A program made the translations under genes and the position numbers. Source: Bacillota bacterium (GTDB lineage: Bacteria > Bacillota > Clostridia > Lachnospirales > Lachnospiraceae). From it: a DNA stretch of 15,102 nucleotides. The notes beneath the pieces are model-generated. The model ran no database searches, had not been told where the DNA came from, and saw only the letters and a program-made list of their open reading frames with translations. The stretch lies in NCBI GenBank assembly GCA_023387655.1, contig JAEWHR010000124.1:1-15102 (forward strand), written 5' to 3'. Positions 1-6,624 of the stretch are shown here, piece by piece. Position 1 is the stretch's first letter, and every line of letters starts with the position of its first letter.

Positions 1-107
1 TTACCATCACGAGCAACACCACTAGAAGTACATGCCACATCGTACTTTGCAGCATCTGAAAGTATGGATAGCTTTTGCTCAATTGTCATCGATTCCTGTA
101 TAATCAT
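1..107 (-). CDS. Radical SAM protein, putative DNA modification/repair family (5' end only)
   Basis: Only the first 35 codons are inside the window; the gene continues past position 1. The start ATG at 107 follows a GAGAGG ribosome site by about 7 nt. The N-terminus contains KLSILSDAAKYDVACTSSG, which I recognise as the conserved opening of the 'putative DNA modification/repair radical SAM' family (TIGR03916 type, often found with a uracil-DNA-glycosylase-like protein). In that family a CxxxCxxC iron-sulfur motif follows further downstream, outside this window. A second in-frame ATG (87-89) is possible but has a worse ribosome site. A LexA box at the promoter supports a DNA-damage role. The family call rests on a short N-terminal match, so it is likely but not certain. 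Confidence 0.7.
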   Translation of the reverse strand, partial: MIIQESMTIEQKLSILSDAAKYDVACTSSGVARDG

Positions 108-137
108 AAAAATCCTCTCATGGCGATATAATTTATT

Positions 138-151
138 CGAACTTATGTTCG
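138..151. promoter_or_regulatory. LexA (SOS) operator
   Basis: The sequence CGAAC-TTAT-GTTCG is a perfect inverted repeat matching the Gram-positive LexA/DinR consensus CGAAC-N4-GTTCG. It lies 31 nt upstream of the radical-SAM start codon and overlaps the expected transcription start of its promoter, the classical position for repression. From established knowledge, LexA cleavage after DNA damage would release this gene. Confidence 0.85.
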
Positions 152-157
152 ATATTA

Positions 158-186
158 ATTATATCATTATCCCCAAAAGATTGCAA
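158..186 (-). promoter_or_regulatory. Sigma-A promoter of the radical-SAM gene
   Basis: Read on the minus strand, TTGCAA (181-186) is followed after exactly 17 nt by a consensus TATAAT (158-163). The predicted start point is near 151, inside the LexA box. Confidence 0.75.
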
Positions 187-208
187 CCTATTCTAAATCT
201 AGCTCTTT

Positions 209-270
209 AAAAAAAGTGTACTTTTCTAAGAGTAAGACACTATATGCTCTCTCTTAAAAGTACACTTTTT
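209..270 (-). terminator. Rho-independent terminator, probably bidirectional
   Basis: A perfect 15-bp stem pairs 211-225 with 256-270 (AAAAAGTGTACTTTT against its complement). It extends through a bulge by an AAGAG/CTCTT pairing. In the leftward transcript it is followed by a seven-T run. It would end transcripts coming from the membrane-protein gene that stops at 532 and insulate the SOS-controlled gene to the left. The symmetric A and T flanks mean it could also act rightward. Confidence 0.75.
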
Positions 271-320
271 ATATATTTCTTGGATAGTAGTTCATAATTT
301 CTTGTAAAGTATAAATCAGG

Positions 321-540
321 CATATCCATACTAAAAATAGCGAATATCATTTAAAAACAAACATAACCATACTAAAATTACCGATTACTATTTAAATCCA
401 TAACCATACTAAAACCAACGATTATCATTTAAAATCGAAAACAACTATACTAAAATCACCAATTATCATTTAGAATTAAACACAACCTTACTATAACTAA
501 CGATTATTATATAGAATTGAATATAGCCATACTAAAACCA
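321..540. repeat. Degenerate 41-bp tandem repeat array, six copies
   Basis: The phrase CCATACTAAAA, or a near variant, begins at 326, 367, 404, 445, 486 and 527. The period is therefore 41 bp, with one 37-bp unit. Most copies continue with a CGATTATCATTTA-like half. The last copy runs into the end of the neighbouring leftward gene, so the Trp-Phe-stop codons (532-540) are part of a repeat unit. The period is not a multiple of three, and no reading frame persists across it. The rest of the 108-531 gap holds the promoter, operator and terminator listed separately. Confidence 0.8.
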
Positions 541-1059
541 AACATAAATACAAAACAATAAAAAAATCGCCAAAGCCCCAATAAATACTCCTCCTACCAG
601 AAGAGCTGCTAATAAGGAGCTAAATATAACCCTACGTGTTTCTCTTGCATTGAGTTCTGGAATGTTCTGACGACGTCTTATTTCCTCTTCATCGATCTCT
701 TTTTGATACCATGGTAAACCTTCGATGTTCATATCTGCGATTTTTTTATTATCATCAACAAATTCCCCTTGTGTGAAGGAAACCCCTTCTCTTGCTGCTG
801 TGAATTCATCACAAGCACGTCTGTCATCGATTTCTTTTTTAACATCCTTATCTAAAATATCAGAGGACACCCCAGTAGTAGCTCCTACATTCGGAGTACC
901 ATCCATATAGTAAGGTTTATCAGCAATATTCGATTCATCTATAATATCAAAGTTTTGAGAAAAAAATACTTCATTGGTATTAAGATGATCTAAGCCTACC
1001 TTCTCTGGCATTTCCATCGAAGACTCATTGTTAAGCCCCATCTCTTCTTTCTTATTCAT
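532..1059 (-). CDS. Small tail-anchored membrane protein, unknown function
   Basis: The product is 175 residues. I do not recognise a family. Residues 1-140 are hydrophilic and rich in Asp/Glu, with a charged stretch EIDEEEIRRR just before the membrane part. Residues 144-173 form one long hydrophobic segment (starting VIFSSLLAALLVGG) that ends two residues from the C-terminus. There is no N-terminal signal, so most of the protein is probably cytoplasmic and held by a C-terminal anchor. The start ATG at 1059 has a good GGAGG site about 5 nt upstream. The gene lies behind the oppF terminator on the same strand and should have its own promoter, although none is convincing by eye. Its last codons are part of the downstream tandem repeat. 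Confidence 0.75.
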   Translation of the reverse strand: MNKKEEMGLNNESSMEMPEKVGLDHLNTNEVFFSQNFDIIDESNIADKPYYMDGTPNVGATTGVSSDILDKDVKKEIDDRRACDEFTAAREGVSFTQGEFVDDNKKIADMNIEGLPWYQKEIDEEEIRRRQNIPELNARETRRVIFSSLLAALLVGGVFIGALAIFLLFCIYVWF

Positions 1060-1182
1060 AGTCCCTCCATTCTCTACTGATGCATAAAAAACCTGCTTGT
1101 TAACAGGAGTAATAAACCTCTACCTCTATTATTCTCTATAACCTACTATATCATGTAAGAAAAGTTAATCTTTGCATATTTT

Positions 1183-1228
1183 AAAAAACAGCACAAGTAA
1201 GCAGTTTATCACTTGCCCACTTGTGCTG
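1183..1228 (-). terminator. Terminator of the opp operon
   Basis: A 10-bp perfect stem, CAGCACAAGT (1189-1198) with ACTTGTGCTG (1219-1228), is followed in the leftward direction by six Ts (1183-1188). It sits about 42 nt after the oppF stop codon and closes the operon. Confidence 0.9.
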
Positions 1229-1269
1229 AGTTATTTGCTAAAAGAATAAGTTTATCTTAACTTTTATTC

Positions 1270-2292
1270 TTATTTTGAATTATAAAGATGACAACGAACT
1301 ATGTGTCCATTTCCAACCTCATTTGGTCCAGGTACTTCTTTCTTACAAATATCCATACAATGACTACAACGTGTATGGAACTTACATCCAGAAGGTGGAT
1401 TTGCAGGAGATGGTATACTTCCTTGAAGGATAATTCGATTCATCTTAGCATGAGGATCTGGCATTGGTATCGCACTAAATAAAGCCTTTGTATATGGATG
1501 TAATGGCTCTCTAAAGATATCCACTTTATCTCCATACTCAACCATAGTACCAAGATACATAACACCAATCGTATCAGATATATGCTCAACAACAGATAAG
1601 TCATGACTGATAAAAAGATAAGTTAAATTAAATTCCTTCTGAAGATCCTTAAGAAGGTTGATAATCTGCGCCTGAATAGATACGTCAAGAGCAGATACTG
1701 GCTCGTCACAGATTACAAAATCAGGATTTAAAGCAAGTGTTCTTGCAATACAAATTCTCTGTCTTTGTCCACCTGAAAACTCATGAGGATAACGGTCTGC
1801 ATGGAAACTTTGCAATCCACAGGATGCCATTATTTTATCAACGTATGAATTTAACTCTTCCTTTGGTACAATCTTATGCTGTCTTACTGCCTCACCTATA
1901 ATTTCACCAACTGGTAATCTTGGAGAAAGAGAGGAATAAGGATCTTGGAAGATAATTTGCATCTTTGGACGAAGTGCACGTAATTCTTTCTTGGAAAGCT
2001 TGTGTATATCTTGCCCGTTAAAGATAACGTCACCACCGGACTTTTCTTGAAGTTTTAATATAGTACGTCCGATTGTGGTTTTACCACAACCTGACTCACC
2101 AACTAAGCCCATTGTTGTTCCTCGCTTAATATTAAAACTTACACCATCCACAGCTTTTACATAATTTTTTGCTCCACCTAATACACTCGATTTAATCGGG
2201 TAATATTTTTTCAAATCACGTACTTCAAGGATATAATCCTCATTGTTGTTTACTTGAATATCTTTATTTTTATTCTTTAATTGATTCTCCAT
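1270..2292 (-). CDS. oppF: Oligopeptide ABC transporter ATP-binding protein OppF
   Basis: This is a cytoplasmic ATPase subunit of the peptide importer. From the chosen start it is 340 residues, normal for OppF/DppF. Visible motifs are Walker A GESGCGKT (about 65-72), the signature FSGGQRQR (162-169), Walker B FVICDEP (182-188) and the switch His in SHDLSV (about 230). The C-terminal extension GCKFHTRCSHCMDICKK...RCHLY carries the clustered cysteines typical of the oligopeptide/dipeptide ATPase tail. I chose the ATG at 2292: it begins one base after the oppD stop and follows a GGAGGGG site by 9 nt. An upstream in-frame ATG at 2340 would overlap oppD by 47 nt. It is the last gene of the operon and is followed by a terminator. 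Confidence 0.93.
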   Translation of the reverse strand: MENQLKNKNKDIQVNNNEDYILEVRDLKKYYPIKSSVLGGAKNYVKAVDGVSFNIKRGTTMGLVGESGCGKTTIGRTILKLQEKSGGDVIFNGQDIHKLSKKELRALRPKMQIIFQDPYSSLSPRLPVGEIIGEAVRQHKIVPKEELNSYVDKIMASCGLQSFHADRYPHEFSGGQRQRICIARTLALNPDFVICDEPVSALDVSIQAQIINLLKDLQKEFNLTYLFISHDLSVVEHISDTIGVMYLGTMVEYGDKVDIFREPLHPYTKALFSAIPMPDPHAKMNRIILQGSIPSPANPPSGCKFHTRCSHCMDICKKEVPGPNEVGNGHIVRCHLYNSK

Positions 2293-2293
2293 A

Positions 2294-3454
2294 TTATGCT
2301 TCCCCTCCTTTGCCTTCGGAATAGCGATAACAGGATACAACGTGAGTATCTGATAATCTCACTTCGCAAGGATAAGCACCATCACATGCTGCAACTTGAC
2401 GGTCACAACGATCTTTAAAATAGCAGTAATTTGGCATATTAACTGGATTTGGTACTTTACCAGGTATACTATACAAACGATCTACGATTTTATTTACTAC
2501 TGGTTTTGAATTCATAAGACCAATGGTATATGGATGGCTTGGATTATCGAAAATTTCCGCAACTGTACCTTTTTCAACAACACGTCCAGCATACATAACC
2601 ACAACATAATCCGCCATCTCAGCAATTACACCCAAATCATGTGTAATTAACATAATGGAGCTATTAATTTTATTCTTAAGATTTCGTAAGATATCAAGAA
2701 TTTGTGCTTGTATTGTTACGTCTAATGCTGTAGTTGGCTCATCCGCAATAATTAATCTAGGGTTACAAGCGAGAGCCATCGCTATCATAACTCTCTGTCT
2801 CATACCACCAGAAAGTTCATGAGGATACATTTTATATACACCCTCGGCATTTGCAATACCAACAAGTTTTAACATATCAACGGAACGATTTTTTACTTCG
2901 TTTTTACCCATACTCTTATTATGAAGCTCAATTACTTCATCAATTTGAGGTCCGATACGGAAAACTGGATTTAAACTAGTCATAGGTTCCTGGAAAATCA
3001 TTGAGATTTGATTTCCTCTTAGCTTACGCATCTCTTGGATAGGTGTCTTAGCAATATCATATACATCTTTTCCTGTATTAAAACGAATTGATCCGTCAAC
3101 TATCTGTCCTTGAGGACGTTGTACTAATTGCATTAGAGATAGGCTTGTTACACTCTTCCCACAACCTGATTCTCCAACGACACCAACTGTCTTACCAATT
3201 GGAATTTCAAAAGATACACCGTTAACTGACTTTACCGTTCCGATATCTGTAAAGAAATACGTATGAAGATTATCAAATTCAACAACGTTATTGTTGTCTT
3301 TCATTTGAGTCATATACTCTTCTTTTGGTATATTTCTACGATTAAGTTTCTTTTCAAATTCCTTGGTAATCTTTCTATTTTCACGAGAAATTCTTCTTGA
3401 TTCCTTACCAGAAATATAATTCGCTTTTTTTGCATTTTTCTTTTCTTTTGACAT
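2294..3454 (-). CDS. oppD: Oligopeptide ABC transporter ATP-binding protein OppD
   Basis: This is the partner ATPase of OppF in the peptide importer. It has Walker A GESGCGKS, the Q-loop in MIFQEPM, the signature LSGGMRQR, Walker B LIIADEP, the switch-region THDLGV, and the C-terminal oligopeptide/dipeptide domain with GRVVEKG and a cysteine-containing CYFKDRC tail. I chose the ATG at 3454 (386 residues), which has an AGGTG site 6-7 nt upstream. An in-frame GTG at 3463 directly abuts the oppC stop but lacks a usable site. Unusually, about 50 strongly basic residues (rich in Lys, Arg and Glu) precede the normal OppD start around VVEFDNLHTYF. That extension is probably translated, because internal ATGs have only weak ribosome sites. 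Confidence 0.92.
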   Translation of the reverse strand: MSKEKKNAKKANYISGKESRRISRENRKITKEFEKKLNRRNIPKEEYMTQMKDNNNVVEFDNLHTYFFTDIGTVKSVNGVSFEIPIGKTVGVVGESGCGKSVTSLSLMQLVQRPQGQIVDGSIRFNTGKDVYDIAKTPIQEMRKLRGNQISMIFQEPMTSLNPVFRIGPQIDEVIELHNKSMGKNEVKNRSVDMLKLVGIANAEGVYKMYPHELSGGMRQRVMIAMALACNPRLIIADEPTTALDVTIQAQILDILRNLKNKINSSIMLITHDLGVIAEMADYVVVMYAGRVVEKGTVAEIFDNPSHPYTIGLMNSKPVVNKIVDRLYSIPGKVPNPVNMPNYCYFKDRCDRQVAACDGAYPCEVRLSDTHVVSCYRYSEGKGGEA

Positions 3455-3463
3455 TTGCTTCAC

Positions 3464-5275
3464 CTACCTTTTCATCTTAGGATCAAATGCATCACGTAAT
3501 CCATCACCAATAAAGTTAAATGCCAATACGGTTAAGAGAATGCAAAAACCAGCTGGAATCCAAACAAACCAATAATTTGTCATAACATGAACATTTGATA
3601 CCGCACTGATAATGTTACCCCAAGAAGCATATGGGAACTTAACACCAATACCTAAGAAACTTAAAGAAGATTCTGTTAAGATAATGCTACCAAGACCCAT
3701 TGTAGCCATAACAATTAATTGAGGAATAACGTTAGGAATCAAGTGACGGAAAATTCTTCTTGGAATTGAAATACCCATTGCTTCCGTAGCTGTCATAAAT
3801 TCTTGTTCACGAAGAGAAAGAATCTGACCACGTACCATACGTGCTACACCAGGCCATCCAAGCAATCCCATAATAATCATTAAGAAATAAATACGAACTT
3901 GTGGATGAACTTTTAATGAGTCCATAACAGAACCTAGAATAATAATTAGTGGTAAGGATGGAATACAATAAAAGATATCTACAATACGCATAATCAGATT
4001 ATCAACCCATTTTCCAAAGTAACCTGCGATACCACCTAGAACTACTCCTAGTAAAGTCTGTATTATAACAACAATAAAACCAATCATTAAGGAGATTCGA
4101 CCACCATACATTAAACGGGTCATAATATCCATACCATTTCCATCAGTTCCAAGCCAGTGTGCTTTACTTGGTGCTTGATAAATCTGGATCAACTGTGTCT
4201 CTACGTCTGCTTTTACTGTATACTGCTCATTTTTACGAGTGATTGTATATACTATTTCATTACCCTCTGCATCGGTCTGAGTTACTGTTGTTTCGCCATT
4301 ATTAATTGCTTGTTGAATTAATGACTTAAATTCAACATCAAGGAAAACATCATTTCCAATTGGAGCTACAACGAAATCAGAAAGCTGTGCATAATTTACT
4401 TGATTTCCGTTCTCATTATAATAGATGGTTGCAGAACTTCCCTCAAGCTCGATGTAATAAGTGATACCATCTACTACAAAGCTACTCTTTCCTTCATTAA
4501 AAGCTTTTTCAGCCTGAAGTTTGAAATCAAAACTAAGTTTTGTATCCGGATTATAAGTATCAAAAATCTTGTGAGAAGCTAAGGCAACATCATCAAGTGT
4601 GCCTAAAGCGTATTCTTTTCCTTGTTTGGAAACTTGATAAGTAACACCATCTACAGTAAAACTAGTTTCTTTTGCTTCAATTGCTGCTAAGAAACCATCT
4701 TTAACTGCTGGTGCTAATGTTTTCCCATTCTCTGCCTTAACCGTTGCATTGCCACGAATTACTGTAGCAGTTGCATACTTATCCATAAGGGATATTCGGT
4801 AAAGATTCTCCCCCTCTTTTGTTAATGCATAAACATTTCCCATAGAAGTAAATTCATTTTTATCTGAATTTACTGCAAGGATTACTTCCGCCTTTACAGC
4901 AGATGGGAAGTCTTTACCTTCTACTGTTGTATAACGAAATTCTTTGTTCTTAGTTACGCTTGCATATTCTTTTGACATAGTTTCATATCCCATAAATACC
5001 TGACTTTCATCATATGGGCTTACAAATCCGCCTACAAATGCAAACAAAAACATACCAATAATGATAAACGAACCAATAATAGCGAGTTTATTACGAATAA
5101 ATCTTTTAAATACCAACATAGTTGGAGATAACACTTTTACTCTTTGATCATCATCAAGTGCCATCTTTTTCTCTACAGATTGACTCATAGTTTTCTCATT
5201 TTTGGCAGGTTGATTATTTTGAACAAGAGAATCATTGTTTTGATTCTGCTTGCTATTTTCATTTTTATTCTCCAT
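3464..5275 (-). CDS. oppC: Oligopeptide ABC transporter permease OppC with a large extracytoplasmic insertion
   Basis: At 603 residues this is about twice the usual OppC length of about 300. Residues 1-55 are a hydrophilic, Asn/Gln/Lys-rich cytoplasmic tail. Residues 61-85 are the first membrane helix, followed by the family's typical SPYDES. The normal continuation resumes only at about 367 with APSKAHWLGTDGNGMDIMTRL. The remaining membrane helices lie at 395-590, and the ATPase-contacting EAA loop at about 492-515 ends RHLIPN. The intervening residues, about 98-366, are soluble and should lie outside the membrane, where OppA docks. They contain four diverged repeats of about 60-65 residues (see findings). 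The start ATG follows a GGGAG site by about 7 nt. oppC follows oppB after 83 nt and is adjacent to oppD. Confidence 0.92.
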   Translation of the reverse strand: MENKNENSKQNQNNDSLVQNNQPAKNEKTMSQSVEKKMALDDDQRVKVLSPTMLVFKRFIRNKLAIIGSFIIIGMFLFAFVGGFVSPYDESQVFMGYETMSKEYASVTKNKEFRYTTVEGKDFPSAVKAEVILAVNSDKNEFTSMGNVYALTKEGENLYRISLMDKYATATVIRGNATVKAENGKTLAPAVKDGFLAAIEAKETSFTVDGVTYQVSKQGKEYALGTLDDVALASHKIFDTYNPDTKLSFDFKLQAEKAFNEGKSSFVVDGITYYIELEGSSATIYYNENGNQVNYAQLSDFVVAPIGNDVFLDVEFKSLIQQAINNGETTVTQTDAEGNEIVYTITRKNEQYTVKADVETQLIQIYQAPSKAHWLGTDGNGMDIMTRLMYGGRISLMIGFIVVIIQTLLGVVLGGIAGYFGKWVDNLIMRIVDIFYCIPSLPLIIILGSVMDSLKVHPQVRIYFLMIIMGLLGWPGVARMVRGQILSLREQEFMTATEAMGISIPRRIFRHLIPNVIPQLIVMATMGLGSIILTESSLSFLGIGVKFPYASWGNIISAVSNVHVMTNYWFVWIPAGFCILLTVLAFNFIGDGLRDAFDPKMKR

Positions 5276-5358
5276 AAGTGCTCCCTCTGCCTTTAATTGA
5301 TGACAAGTAAGAAATAATCTGACTCATCTTTTTTCTTGTTTTATAACTGTATAAATTA

Positions 5359-6345
5359 TTATCCAACACGTACACGAGGGTCTACCACTGCGTATAAGAT
5401 GTCAGATATTAAGTTACCCATCAATGTTAAAGCTGCCATAAATGTCATGTAAAACATGAAAAATGGAATATCACCATTCGTCATGGCCATATAAGAGGTA
5501 TAACCGATACCTGGTATTTGGAACAATGTTTCGGTAATCATAGCACCTGCAAATAATCCAGGAAGAGTACCACCAATGATTGTTACAATTGGTATCAGTG
5601 TATTTCTAAAAGCATGCTTATTGATTACTGTACTTTCAGAAAGACCCTTAGCTCTTGCTGTTCGGATAAAATCCGAATTTAATACTTCTAACATATTCGT
5701 TCTTGTATAACGCATCAAGCTACCAATACTAATAATTGTTAATGTAGCAATCGGCAATACAAAGTGTGCCGCAACATCGAGGAATTTTCCCCATGCATCT
5801 AACTGATCGTAATACCGTCCAACTTTTCCATATAAATCAAACCATCCTAGGTTGATTGAAAAAATTAATTTAAGAATTGTCGCAAAGAAAAATCCTGGTA
5901 AAGAGATACCAATCAATGCAATAACTGTAATTGTATAATCTGTTCTACTGTATTGTTTTCTAGCAGAAAGTATACCAAGTGGTATTGCTATTCCAATCTG
6001 TAAAACAAAAGATACTACTCCAAGATAGAAGGAGTCCCAAATAACTCTTGAAAACTTCTCTGTAACTGGTACGTTAAAGTACCAAGAATCACCGAATTCT
6101 CCGCGTACTGCAGAGGCTAACCAACGAAAAAATCCTTCAATTATTCCACTATCCATACCATACATAGCTTTTAACTGTTCTAACCATTCAGTATAGCTCT
6201 TAGATCCCGGAAGAGAGGCTCTTTCTCTTGCTAGTGTTTCGATGTAGGAAGTTGGAATACAGCGGATGATTGCATAAATAATCAATGATACAAAAAACAA
6301 GATCACCACGCTGGTTAAAATTCTCTTTAAAATATATTTCCACAT
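5359..6345 (-). CDS. oppB: Oligopeptide ABC transporter permease OppB
   Basis: This is the first membrane-spanning subunit of the peptide importer: 328 residues from the start chosen here, a normal length. It begins MWKYILKRILTS with a membrane helix at about residues 8-30, a typical OppB/DppB opening. The extracytoplasmic segment after it contains YGMDSG and GEFGDSW, followed by five more hydrophobic segments. The EAA loop runs from about 225 to 250 (DFIRTARAKGLS ... HAFRNTL), and the C-terminus DPRVRVG is typical. I chose the ATG at 6345 because GAGAGG lies 6 nt upstream. The frame stays open to an ATG at 6444, but that has no ribosome site and would add 33 non-family residues. Confidence 0.93.
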   Translation of the reverse strand: MWKYILKRILTSVVILFFVSLIIYAIIRCIPTSYIETLARERASLPGSKSYTEWLEQLKAMYGMDSGIIEGFFRWLASAVRGEFGDSWYFNVPVTEKFSRVIWDSFYLGVVSFVLQIGIAIPLGILSARKQYSRTDYTITVIALIGISLPGFFFATILKLIFSINLGWFDLYGKVGRYYDQLDAWGKFLDVAAHFVLPIATLTIISIGSLMRYTRTNMLEVLNSDFIRTARAKGLSESTVINKHAFRNTLIPIVTIIGGTLPGLFAGAMITETLFQIPGIGYTSYMAMTNGDIPFFMFYMTFMAALTLMGNLISDILYAVVDPRVRVG

Positions 6346-6479
6346 AATAAACCTCTCACTATCTACTTTTATGTTTTGCTCACCTGCAACCCAAACCATA
6401 CCCACTAAATTTATCTTAACTTGGTTACGCTTACTCCCGTTCATTTAGCTATATCAATATGAAGTGGATAGCTTATTTT

Positions 6480-6567
6480 GGACAAAGGCCAAACTGCACG
6501 ATATATCAAACGTCGTCAGACGTTTTTACGCCGTCAGACGTTTTTTGTACAAATTTGACCTTTGTCC
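6480..6567 (-). ncRNA. Intercistronic multi-hairpin RNA element between oppA and oppB
   Basis: In the oppA-oppB spacer (6346-6624) an outer 14-bp stem pairs 6480-6493 with 6554-6567 (GGACAAAGG core). It encloses two smaller hairpins: 6508-6525 (7-bp stem AAACGTC/GACGTTT) and 6528-6541 (5-bp stem). Both have the loop UGAC in the leftward RNA. The outer stem and the 5-bp hairpin each need one G-U wobble. That wobble forms only in the leftward, operon-sense RNA; on the other strand it becomes a C-A mismatch. No T run follows in the leftward direction, so this is not a simple terminator. I infer that it protects the 3' end of oppA mRNA and sets the ratio of binding protein to membrane subunits. 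Confidence 0.6.
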
Positions 6568-6624
6568 TAATACAAAACAAGTTGAATTGGTAATACCATT
6601 CACACAATGTGAATCGTATGAGCT

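Noticed and set aside
321..540. CRISPR array
   Set aside because: The units are contiguous and degenerate, with no unique spacers of constant length, and no cas genes are nearby.
725..910. Rightward 61-codon open frame
   Set aside because: Antisense shadow of the tail-anchored membrane protein gene, without a ribosome site.
1088..1110. Attenuator in the leader of the 532-1059 gene (CCTG/CAGG with a T run)
   Set aside because: The stem is only 4 bp with an 8-nt loop, too weak to call.
5290..5345. Terminator in the oppB-oppC spacer (ACAAG/CTTGT)
   Set aside because: Short imperfect stem with no T run in the leftward direction; a terminator here would also split the operon.
6508..6546. Rightward terminators formed by the two inner hairpins, each followed by a T run
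   Set aside because: No rightward gene lies upstream, and the wobble pairs favour the leftward RNA. In the leftward direction no T run follows.
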